This document shows positions 51,775-59,509 of a stretch of DNA of 64,000 bases, piece after piece; the stretch's first letter is position 1, and every line of letters begins with the position of its first letter. Made by a program: the position numbers and the translations under genes. The notes beneath the pieces were generated by a model that searched no databases, was not told the origin of the DNA, and saw only the letters and a list, made by a program, of their open reading frames with translations. The DNA is from VBWE01 sp943372645 (GTDB taxonomy: Bacteria; Bacteroidota; Bacteroidia; Palsa-965): assembly GCA_943372645.1 (NCBI GenBank), contig CALRZN010000027.1, positions 1 through 64,000 of the forward strand. The letters are read 5' to 3'.

Positions 51775-52689
51775 TCATTTACCACCGCCGGTTTTCAGCA
51801 GCAACTCTTTTTTGTTTTTCTGCAGGTATTCATCATCAGGATATTTTAGCAGAGCCTCTTCCGTAGCAGCAAGAGCTTCTTTATACCTGCCTAGTTTGTT
51901 AAAACAAATGATGATATAATGGCGATAAACAATCCAGTCGTAGATTTTAAGTGCATGTTGCATATCGGGCAGACAGGCGTTGTAGTTGCCCAGCGCATTG
52001 CAGTTAATACACCCCCGTGCAAAATAATACCTGGCCTGCGTGGTGTCAAGCGATATGGCTTTCGAATAAAAAGTTAGGCACGTGTCAAAACCGATTTTGT
52101 GCGAACTAAGCCCATGCAGGTATTTATTCCATGCTTCGCCAAGATAGTACCAGAATATTGCGGAATCGGGATAAAGCGCGGCGGCCTGCTGCATTTTTTT
52201 GAGGGTCAGCTTGCGGTACCTGGAGGCTTGCTGTGTATCATTATTGTAATAATACACCTGCAGTTTATCATAAGCCGGAAAATAAAAGGAATCAATACTG
52301 ATCGCTTTGTGATCATCGAGTGAAGATTTATAATGATTGGCTTTGCCCTGGTACATCCAGGTGTCTTTTGCACGCCTGAAATAATAATACGGAACGCTGT
52401 CGTTAATAGCAATGGCTCGGGTCCAGTTGGCTACCGCACTGTCAAGGTTGCCGATGTTATCCCAGCTCCAGAGGTCGGCACGCATGGCATAAAGTTCCGC
52501 TTTATCAGGAATTATACGGCACATCTCTTCCAGTGTTTTTATTGCGGCACTGTCACGGTTTTCTTCCCGCTGCTGCTGATATTGCTGCCCGAGCTGGTTG
52601 TACCGGGCAGCCTGCTCCGGTGATACCTGGGCCGAAAGTGCCTGGGCAATAATACATCCGAGAATAAAAATTTCGATACGCTTTTTCAT
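51775..52689 (-). CDS. Exported TPR protein
   Basis: 304 aa from the ATG at 52689 (MKKRIEIFILGCIIAQALSAQ signal peptide); an in-frame ATG nine codons upstream gives a worse signal. TPR units continue from about 35 to 300 (ELYAMRADLWSWDNIGNLDSA, WYYLGEAWNKYLHGL, ARYYFARGCINCNALGNYNA, RYKEALAATEEALLKYPDD). Likely a periplasmic protein-protein interaction scaffold. It lies 44 nt after the TPR-like gene at 52734 and may be co-transcribed with it. Confidence 0.85.
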   Translation of the reverse strand: MKKRIEIFILGCIIAQALSAQVSPEQAARYNQLGQQYQQQREENRDSAAIKTLEEMCRIIPDKAELYAMRADLWSWDNIGNLDSAVANWTRAIAINDSVPYYYFRRAKDTWMYQGKANHYKSSLDDHKAISIDSFYFPAYDKLQVYYYNNDTQQASRYRKLTLKKMQQAAALYPDSAIFWYYLGEAWNKYLHGLSSHKIGFDTCLTFYSKAISLDTTQARYYFARGCINCNALGNYNACLPDMQHALKIYDWIVYRHYIIICFNKLGRYKEALAATEEALLKYPDDEYLQKNKKELLLKTGGGK

Positions 52690-52733
52690 GCGTATAAAGT
52701 AGTTATCCGGGTACATGATATATGCAAAAAATG

Positions 52734-54233
52734 CTAGATTTCTTCATGGAGCAAAACGCGCATTGTTTTGCCTGTATGGCGGTGTTTTATCCACAGTCGT
52801 AGCTCGCTGATACCGGGCATAGGCGCACCTTTATTGTTTTCACTGAGCCGGAGTAACTGCCCGTGAAATGTTTCGAACGCTTTGTTTTTCTCCGGTTCAT
52901 CTGTCCCCAGCAGTTTCCGTATAAACTTTACCACTGCGGCCTCATACGCAAACCACGCCTTACGCTGTCGCAGATACCGTTCGGTATTGATGAGTTCGTA
53001 TTCGAGCAGGTCGTGTTTATTCAGTTCATACAGTAGCACGAGGCGAAACAGGCGGGCCAGGTGTTGTATGTCGTGCCGGTGATCGGTTTTCGGTTGTTCA
53101 ATAATGGACACCAGCCATTTTTCGGCCTCTTTCCATTCGTGCAGGATAAACCAGGCCATCGCAATGTTGATACGGAAGGACAGTTCACGGGCCTTGTTTA
53201 TTTTGTTTTTGTAAGTAACGAGTCCTTTTTCAATTTCCTGCACATTTTTTTTCAGGTGTTTCCATTGCCCGCTGTTCATCAGCAGCAGGAGTTCGGCAAA
53301 GGCGGCTACCTGGAACTGTTCTGCTTCTTCTTCGGCGGTGCGGCAGGTGCTGTTTTTCAACATGCTGATGAGTGTTTCCACGCGATCGTTCTGTTGCTGC
53401 AGTTGGTACACGTTAATGCTGTTGGCGAGCATTTTTTTATAAAGCAGGCGTTCCGAATCTTTCCGTTCCGGGTACTTGTCCCATAACGCACACAGCAGGT
53501 CGTAACAGGTGCCAGCCTGCGCATAGTTGCCGGTGCGGGTATGGTACAGCCCCATGGCCGAAAGGCGCTGGTAGTTGTATGTAAAACTTTTACCGGGCAG
53601 CAGTTCGGGCGTTTCCTTTATCCAGTCGGGCAAACTGTTATGCGGGGTTGCATCACCGGCATACATGTTTCTGCGGGTAAGGGCAAACACGTGGTTGCGC
53701 ACGGCGTTCAGTGCAGTTTCTTCATCGAGCAGCCGCAGTACGGCGACCTGCGCGTTGTGGTTCTGTTCCAGTTTTTCCAGTTGCCCCTGTGTTTCTTTTT
53801 CTTTAATGATCTGGGCTTCCTGCTGAAGTATTTCGTGCATCAGTTGACGGCGTTCGTAACGGTCGGCGAGTATAGCCGCTTTTTTCAGCAGGTCGATACT
53901 TGAATCATAGAGCCGTTTCTCGAAAAGGAATTCGGCATCAATCAGGTATTCCCTGATTTTTGTATCAACACTCCGTTCATCGTGATACACCCGCATGGCC
54001 AGCAGCACCGTGCGGAACAGGGCCGAACGATCACCGGCTGGAACGGTTTTTACTTGTTTTTCTGCCGCGCCTGCATCGCCCCCCGGTTTGCCCGAGAGGC
54101 TGCGGAACAGTTGCAGCTGTTTGTTGTTGCCATCGCTGTAATGCCGCGTAATAAAAAGCGTGATGTACCGCTTTTCGGTGGTCGTCAATGCCTGCAGTAA
54201 TTCAATTAGCGGGTCTGTTTTGTGGATGGCCAT
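52734..54233 (-). CDS. Cytosolic helical-repeat (TPR-like) protein
   Basis: 499 aa, no signal or TM. Starts MAIHKTDPLIELLQALTTTE, then KRYITLFITRHYSDGNNKQL. This N-terminus, 'L...L...EKRYfklf', is one I associate with a Bacteroidota-specific group of uncharacterised TPR-like proteins. All-helical throughout, with degenerate TPR pairs (YDSSIDLLKKAAILADRYER, YAQAGTCYDLLCALWDKYPE). No enzymatic motif. First gene of a unit with the exported TPR protein. Confidence 0.8.
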   Translation of the reverse strand: MAIHKTDPLIELLQALTTTEKRYITLFITRHYSDGNNKQLQLFRSLSGKPGGDAGAAEKQVKTVPAGDRSALFRTVLLAMRVYHDERSVDTKIREYLIDAEFLFEKRLYDSSIDLLKKAAILADRYERRQLMHEILQQEAQIIKEKETQGQLEKLEQNHNAQVAVLRLLDEETALNAVRNHVFALTRRNMYAGDATPHNSLPDWIKETPELLPGKSFTYNYQRLSAMGLYHTRTGNYAQAGTCYDLLCALWDKYPERKDSERLLYKKMLANSINVYQLQQQNDRVETLISMLKNSTCRTAEEEAEQFQVAAFAELLLLMNSGQWKHLKKNVQEIEKGLVTYKNKINKARELSFRINIAMAWFILHEWKEAEKWLVSIIEQPKTDHRHDIQHLARLFRLVLLYELNKHDLLEYELINTERYLRQRKAWFAYEAAVVKFIRKLLGTDEPEKNKAFETFHGQLLRLSENNKGAPMPGISELRLWIKHRHTGKTMRVLLHEEI

Positions 54234-54377
54234 ACCTTAAAACACTGAAAATCAGTTGCTCGGTTCTGTTTTTTTGAATCTTTGACCTCCAAAATAACAA
54301 TAAATATTGAGTTTTTTTTGACCGGGAATGATTCGTTCTTTGAGGAAAAATAAGTTAAACCTAAAAAACAAAAGATT

Positions 54378-54830
54378 ATGGCACTTCCTTTTTCTATCAG
54401 CAAAACAGATGCAGTAATTGTATTAATGAATCGTTGCAAACAAATCGGGATATATTCAAAAGCCTCCAATGCTATTGTGGCTGCTTTTAGTCTGAAGAAC
54501 AGTGTATCCGGGACGATATGCCGGGTCGGTTTGTGGGCTGACGCTTCAACAATTTATGCAGACTGGGCACCAATCCCAGGTAATACAGTTGAAACAATTA
54601 ATGTTGATTTTGGTAACTCAGATGGCGATATCTGGAATGATGATGGCAATGTAGTAATCGGAATAGGAGATATGCGTGATGGGTATGCGTACACAAAGCG
54701 ATATAACCTGAAAAACGTTGGACCAAAAGGTTTTGTAATTGCACATGCAAATGATAATTCGTTAAATATTTATTCAACAGTAGCAGGTGTGGATACAGAT
54801 ATAACTATTTCACTCAATTCATGCTCATAA
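54378..54830 (+). CDS. Small leaderless hypothetical protein
   Basis: 150 aa, no leader or TM. Mostly beta, with Cys at RCKQIG, TICRVGLW and SLNSCS. The pattern GLWADASTIYADWAPIPGN, FGNSDGDIWNDDGNVVIGIG resembles small beta-sandwich or lectin-like proteins, but I cannot assign it. It starts an AT-richer operon-like run: the pentein-like gene begins 1 nt after its stop, a strong sign of coupling. Confidence 0.68.
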   Translation: MALPFSISKTDAVIVLMNRCKQIGIYSKASNAIVAAFSLKNSVSGTICRVGLWADASTIYADWAPIPGNTVETINVDFGNSDGDIWNDDGNVVIGIGDMRDGYAYTKRYNLKNVGPKGFVIAHANDNSLNIYSTVAGVDTDITISLNSCS

Positions 54831-54831
54831 T

Positions 54832-56160
54832 ATGCCCAGTAACGCTATTTTCAGTAACCTGGGTCGTATTAAAAGAATCCTCGTATTCTCTATCAAGCAA
54901 TATAAGTTTGATGTAGGCCCTCATGCTTCTCATGCTTTATTAAAAATACTTGATGATCTGCATGATATTAATAAATTAATACAAGATCAGAAATTCAAGC
55001 TGGTAGTTTCTTTCGATTATGAAACAAAAGACAAATTACCAGATCTTGATTTAAATGAGAATGTACTTTTTGTTGCTGCGGCAAACTCGGACTGTTCAAT
55101 TAACACGAAGTGGACACAGGATACATTTCATATTGTACCTGTTGCTGACGGATCTTCGCTCATTCGGTATAACACAAAAGGTACAGCTGTGATGAGTGAC
55201 TGTCAGCGAATTGCTTTGGAAGACTTAGGTGTCTTTTCAGCAACAGAGCCGCTTGACAATATTTTTGATGGAGGTAATGTAATGCGGGGCAGGGGGATGG
55301 ATGGGAAAGATTATTTGTTGGTTGGAATTAAAAAATATTGCAATTATGAAACACCCGAATTAGAGAGAGACTTTATGGTTGCGAAGGAAAATATTTTTCG
55401 GATAGACCTGCCTTGTTTTTACCATAAAAAACGGGAGCATTTGTTGTTCCATCTTGATTTATTTGCGGCAATAATAGGGAAATGTCCGGGAGGTCGTTTT
55501 TTGGGGAAAGAGGTCTTGTTTATTGCTAAGGGATATGATACAGACGGCGATGCAAACTATGGATTCAATAAATGCATGCGCAAAATGTTTAAAAATCTGA
55601 ACAAAAATGCCGGTGATAAGTTTTTCGCAGTAGAAATTCCCATGATTATAATTCAGATTGGTGATAATAAGCCATTTGCATATTCATTTTGCAATTGTAT
55701 TGTTGAGAATTATTTAGATGAAGACCAGAAGCACGTTCTCAATGTATATTTCCCGCGGTTTAAAGAAAGAGTGCAGAACGATTATGATAATCTGAAATCA
55801 AATGAAGAAAAAGAATTATTTGAAAATCAATTGGAGAAGTTTGTTAACCTGCTGATACCGGAAACCCAAAAGCAGAATATCTTCAATCTGGCCGCTTTGA
55901 AAGTTTTTGATGCTCAGGAATTGAATGCCATAATGCCAAGTTTGGATCGAAAAGTCAAAACCAAAATCCAGGTTGAAGTCATAGGGCAATGGGTGAAAGA
56001 ACAACTGGAAGAGGTGGGAGAAAAAATCGGTGCCAATGTGAAACATATCGCAATCGATTATGAAGATGAAACACGGCTCCGAATGGGAGCCCTGCATTGC
56101 CGGGTAAAAGTAATTGAACGGGATTGTGTAAATATAAACCTGCCCGGAACAACCACCTAA
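54832..56160 (+). CDS. Pentein-superfamily enzyme (deiminase/amidinotransferase-like)
   Basis: 442 aa, no leader. Pentein-type signatures are spread in the expected order: WTQDTF (94-99), DGGNV (146-150), HLDLFAAIIG (His207, Asp209), and near the C-terminus MGALHCRV with Cys423 placed as the catalytic nucleophile. In this superfamily a Cys-His-acid set attacks a guanidinium group (arginine, agmatine or peptidyl-arginine). An acidic insert (about 325-400, ending RKVKTKIQVEVIGQW) is unusual. Substrate unknown. If it acts on peptidyl-arginine it could modify a protein from the same operon. Second gene of the run 54378-59360. Assigned by motif reading, not by alignment. Confidence 0.7.
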   Translation: MPSNAIFSNLGRIKRILVFSIKQYKFDVGPHASHALLKILDDLHDINKLIQDQKFKLVVSFDYETKDKLPDLDLNENVLFVAAANSDCSINTKWTQDTFHIVPVADGSSLIRYNTKGTAVMSDCQRIALEDLGVFSATEPLDNIFDGGNVMRGRGMDGKDYLLVGIKKYCNYETPELERDFMVAKENIFRIDLPCFYHKKREHLLFHLDLFAAIIGKCPGGRFLGKEVLFIAKGYDTDGDANYGFNKCMRKMFKNLNKNAGDKFFAVEIPMIIIQIGDNKPFAYSFCNCIVENYLDEDQKHVLNVYFPRFKERVQNDYDNLKSNEEKELFENQLEKFVNLLIPETQKQNIFNLAALKVFDAQELNAIMPSLDRKVKTKIQVEVIGQWVKEQLEEVGEKIGANVKHIAIDYEDETRLRMGALHCRVKVIERDCVNINLPGTTT

Positions 56161-56236
56161 TTAATATAAAATGTGTAGCCTGCAGTTTCCGGCATCACCC
56201 GGACAGGCGAAGCCATGTCCAAAAAAAACAAAACTG

Positions 56237-57088
56237 ATGAAAAAGAAAACACCACAAAACCTACACGTCTGCATTGACAAAACGATTGCTGCGCCGCAAC
56301 TGATGAGCCTTTACCATGCCACGGCAGAGCGTACTGATAACATGGAATCTATTCACGACCTGCTTGGTGAATCGCAGCCCCTGCGCCATGCGCTGCGCAA
56401 TGCACGCATGTACAAATCGGCCGATCACCTGAAAGAACTGACCGTAAGCGACAGCACCCTGGCTGCACGCATGACGGCCGTGATTTCGAAAAAATGGGCA
56501 AATGGCCGCACCCTGCGCGTGCGTTTTCTCGGAGGTTCGGAACATCTGCGCCTGAAAGTGATACGTTATGCGCAGGAATGGGAACGGTATGTAAACCTGC
56601 GGTTCTTTTTCGTGGACAGTGGTCCTGCCGAAATCCGTATTTCGTTTACACCAAACATCGGATCGTGGTCGTATGTGGGAACGGATTGTCTGCTGATCAC
56701 GAACCAACAGGAGGCAACCATGAACTTCGGATGGTTTGATGAACAGACACCGGAAGAAGAATTCAGCCGCACCATTTTGCATGAGTTCGGGCACGCCATC
56801 GGTAACATCCACGAGCACCAGCATCCTAAAAACAAAATCCCCTGGAACAAACCGGCGGTGTATGCTTTTTATGCGCAGCAGGGGTGGAGCCGCACCGAAG
56901 TGGATCATCAGGTGTTTGCCCGTTACGAAATAAGTACCACCAGTTTTACGGCTTATGATAAAACATCCATCATGCATTACCCGATTCCGCCCGAACTGCT
57001 CACGAATAAAAAATATGCGGTAGGATGGAACACCAATCTGTCTGCAACCGATATCGCATTTGCACGCAGCAGTTACCCGAAACCATAA
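56237..57088 (+). CDS. Astacin-like (M12A) zinc metalloprotease without leader
   Basis: 283 aa from the ATG at 56237 (MKKKTPQNLHVCIDKTIAAP); upstream in-frame Met would give a Cys/Pro-rich leader that is not a signal. The zinc motif HEFGHAIGNIHEH (His182, Glu183, His186, His192) is followed by the Met-turn SIMHYP with Met246 and the zinc-lid Tyr248. These are full M12A signatures. An N-terminal ~85-residue helical part could be a propeptide. There is no Sec signal, so, like the trypsin-like protein at 44027, it needs another export route or works inside the cell. It lies 76 nt after the pentein-like gene. Confidence 0.88.
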   Translation: MKKKTPQNLHVCIDKTIAAPQLMSLYHATAERTDNMESIHDLLGESQPLRHALRNARMYKSADHLKELTVSDSTLAARMTAVISKKWANGRTLRVRFLGGSEHLRLKVIRYAQEWERYVNLRFFFVDSGPAEIRISFTPNIGSWSYVGTDCLLITNQQEATMNFGWFDEQTPEEEFSRTILHEFGHAIGNIHEHQHPKNKIPWNKPAVYAFYAQQGWSRTEVDHQVFARYEISTTSFTAYDKTSIMHYPIPPELLTNKKYAVGWNTNLSATDIAFARSSYPKP

Positions 57089-57114
57089 GTTCAACAATAA
57101 ACAAACTACACACC

Positions 57115-57852
57115 ATGAAAACGATCCGCATTTTATCGGCCTGTTTCTGCATCGCAATTGCATCGCAAACAAGTACAGCCCAAACACCGGCACCACCACT
57201 GTCAGCAGCCACCACTCCTGTTGCCCCGGCGTCTGCTGCAACAGGAACGACACCGCTTACAACACCTTCCGGAACCGTTTCGTTAACAACACCTGCGACC
57301 ACGGTTCAGCCGGTTAGCGCTGGAACAGGAGCTGCTACCGGTAAAACGGAAGCGACTGTCTGCGCCCCGATCTGTTATCCGCAGGAAATGCAGGCGACGG
57401 GAATCATACTCGTTTATCTGCCACCTGTACTTCTGTTGCTCATCCTTATTTATTTATTCCGCCTGGTAAAAAAGGGCGTGATCAAACTCAGCGACCTGCT
57501 GGCAGAGAACAACCTGCCCGATAATCACCCGGCTACTGCCACCGGTGCAGCAAAACTACAGGACGAAAAAATGAAAAGTATGCAGGCCATGAAACAGATG
57601 GGAATTTCCCCAAGCCTGGATGGTGTAACAGAAACGACTACCGAACCGGTTACTCCCCCGCAAAGCACCAGCCGCGTGGTATTGCTCCTCGCAGGTCTTG
57701 CTGCTGTCGTTATCGCAGTGGTTTTATGCAGCTATGCAATCTATTCGTATCAACGGTTCGGAAACGCACCCGACTGGGATAAGTTTACCGGCATCTTAAT
57801 CACGCTCGGTATAGGCGTTACGCCATATACGGTGAAACAGGTGTTTAAATAA
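57115..57852 (+). CDS. Multi-TM protein with signal peptide and Thr/Pro-rich N-terminus
   Basis: 245 aa from the ATG at 57115 (MKTIRILSACFCIAIASQTS). A 60-residue Thr/Ala/Pro-rich stretch follows the signal, then a Cys pair (VCAPICYPQEM), a TM segment (about 97-118), a cytosolic loop with amphipathic helix (MKSMQAMKQMG), and two further TM segments (about 185-208 and 222-240). I do not recognise it. The gene follows the astacin-like gene by 26 nt and precedes an outer-membrane barrel gene by 89 nt. By position it could be an inner-membrane partner of that barrel. Confidence 0.72.
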   Translation: MKTIRILSACFCIAIASQTSTAQTPAPPLSAATTPVAPASAATGTTPLTTPSGTVSLTTPATTVQPVSAGTGAATGKTEATVCAPICYPQEMQATGIILVYLPPVLLLLILIYLFRLVKKGVIKLSDLLAENNLPDNHPATATGAAKLQDEKMKSMQAMKQMGISPSLDGVTETTTEPVTPPQSTSRVVLLLAGLAAVVIAVVLCSYAIYSYQRFGNAPDWDKFTGILITLGIGVTPYTVKQVFK

Positions 57853-57941
57853 AATCAGAACAGAAAAACAATTAAGCATCCGGGGAAGCCGAAAACCGGG
57901 GAAGAGAGTAGGTGAGCGAAAAATCAAACAAATGAAAACAA

Positions 57942-59360
57942 ATGAAAACAAAACTGGTAATCATAGCTTGTGTTATAGTACACTTGCTCAAAGCACAACA
58001 TATTATCGAATATGATTTTGTTGCTGGAAATTCATTGTCGTTAATAAAGCATCAGGACTCCGAGTTTAAAACAAGAACAACAGTTGAAGCTGGCGAAAGT
58101 TGCACTTTCATGATTAAAAATGTTAATACCTTTCTTTACAAAGTAGAGGTAAATGGAAATGTTGTAGATCTCCACGGAGAACCACCGGAGGCGTTTGTGT
58201 TTTTTTTTAATGCGAAAAATTTTGCTAATTTATCAGGTAATCTGACATCTCAAGAATTAGTAGAATCAAATATGAAAAAAGATTCTTTGCAGAGGAATGA
58301 TTCGATTTCTCCCTCAGAGATATATCAGGAATATCTCGATAACATATATGATGCTCTGGTCAAACTCGAACAATGGAAAGTAAAGTATGATGGACTAATG
58401 AATATTGTTCAGACAGACGGCTTGACAGGAGATTCTATAATCTATTTGGTAAATCAATACATTGGAAATAAACAACCATTGACAATTATTGAGAAGGGCT
58501 CAGAAGATTTACAAACTGTTGAAAAGGTAATAAGCGAATTTCTAAAAGCGGCTGAAAAAATGAAAGCCGCAAATGCTAAGGTTGGTAAAAATGAAGAAAT
58601 AGTAATATCTGATGCTATTCTGGACGATGATCTGAAAAGAATAAAAGAGTTATCTGAAAATATTCAAAAATTCAACTATCCCGCCTTTTTCAATAAGTTC
58701 AGTATTCTTCTAAAACAGGCAACTAATCCCAAATCCTATTATGTTAATTCTGTGCCTGTGTTTGCATCTCAGGATTATATTAAATTCCATATTTCAATCA
58801 CACCAAGAGAGGACCTAAAATATGCACAGCTTCTCCAGGCAATTGAATTTGAATATCCAATTCGAGTTACAAGGGGAATAAAAATAGACTATAGTACTGG
58901 GCTTTTTTTCTCATTCGATGAGGCCCGTGGGAGAACTTATCGGCTCGATCCATTGAGCGGTGATACTGCATCCGTTTTTGTAATGCATAATACCCCTAAC
59001 GCAGTGGCACTGCCAGCATTAGGTGCTGCTATTCACGGTTCATGGCGATTTAATCCAGCTTTTGCAGCAGGAGGAATGCTTGGCCTGGGATTAAACTCAA
59101 CAACAATTACAGATGCTAATTTTTATGTTGGCTTATCCGGTATTTTTGGATGGGAGGAACGATTTATATTAAATGCAGGGTACGCATTTAACCGGGTTGA
59201 CTATCTGAAAGAGAATTATTATGTTGGACAAGTACTAAATAAAAATGCAGTTTCAGCAAATGAGCTTACAGCTAAAACGCTTCGGGGCGGGTTATTTATA
59301 GGGTTAACATTTAATCTTTCAAATAAAAAGAAAGAAGGCGATGCGACTGGTTCAAAATAA
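57942..59360 (+). CDS. Probable outer-membrane barrel with coiled-coil domain, unrecognised
   Basis: 472 aa. Signal peptide MKTKLVIIACVIVHLLKAQ. A short beta domain (about 20-95), then a helical/coiled-coil region (about 110-255, YQEYLDNIYDALVKLEQWKV, KAAEKMKAANAKVGKNEEIV). The C-terminal ~200 residues are barrel strands (GIKIDYSTGLFFSFDEA, GAAIHGSWRFNPAFAAGGML, ATLRGGLFIGLTFNLSN-like end). The AT-rich DNA and layout resemble 46249-47637. The start is within a tandem AATGAAAACA duplication (57931-57950); the second ATG is in frame. Last gene of the run, followed by a terminator. Confidence 0.75.
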   Translation: MKTKLVIIACVIVHLLKAQHIIEYDFVAGNSLSLIKHQDSEFKTRTTVEAGESCTFMIKNVNTFLYKVEVNGNVVDLHGEPPEAFVFFFNAKNFANLSGNLTSQELVESNMKKDSLQRNDSISPSEIYQEYLDNIYDALVKLEQWKVKYDGLMNIVQTDGLTGDSIIYLVNQYIGNKQPLTIIEKGSEDLQTVEKVISEFLKAAEKMKAANAKVGKNEEIVISDAILDDDLKRIKELSENIQKFNYPAFFNKFSILLKQATNPKSYYVNSVPVFASQDYIKFHISITPREDLKYAQLLQAIEFEYPIRVTRGIKIDYSTGLFFSFDEARGRTYRLDPLSGDTASVFVMHNTPNAVALPALGAAIHGSWRFNPAFAAGGMLGLGLNSTTITDANFYVGLSGIFGWEERFILNAGYAFNRVDYLKENYYVGQVLNKNAVSANELTAKTLRGGLFIGLTFNLSNKKKEGDATGSK

Positions 59361-59403
59361 ATGAGCCTTGAATTTAAATTGCGAAATTCGGATAATAAAA
59401 ACA

Positions 59404-59438
59404 AAAAAGAGGCAACCACCGGGAAGCCTCTTTTTGTT
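59404..59438 (+). terminator. Intrinsic terminator
   Basis: AAAAAGAGGC, 12-nt loop, GCCTCTTTTT, then GTTTG. Ten pairs including the A/T tract; works on both strands. It ends the 54378-59360 run and lies near the stop of the convergent PorE-like gene (59510). A half-arm of GGCAGT-type words (ACTGCCAACCGCCAAT) lies at 59449. Confidence 0.85.
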
Positions 59439-59509
59439 TGTAACGATAAACTGCCAACCGCCAATGCCCGTTGCCACTGAAATAAAGCACCACGCGAAGC
59501 GTAAAACAG

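Noticed and set aside
54832..56160. Considered as a standard agmatine deiminase
   Set aside because: Spacing and the acidic insert differ from that family; only the superfamily-level motifs are supported.
56261..57253. 330-codon minus-strand frame
   Set aside because: Antisense to the astacin-like gene with its complete zinc motif; Cys/His-rich shadow.
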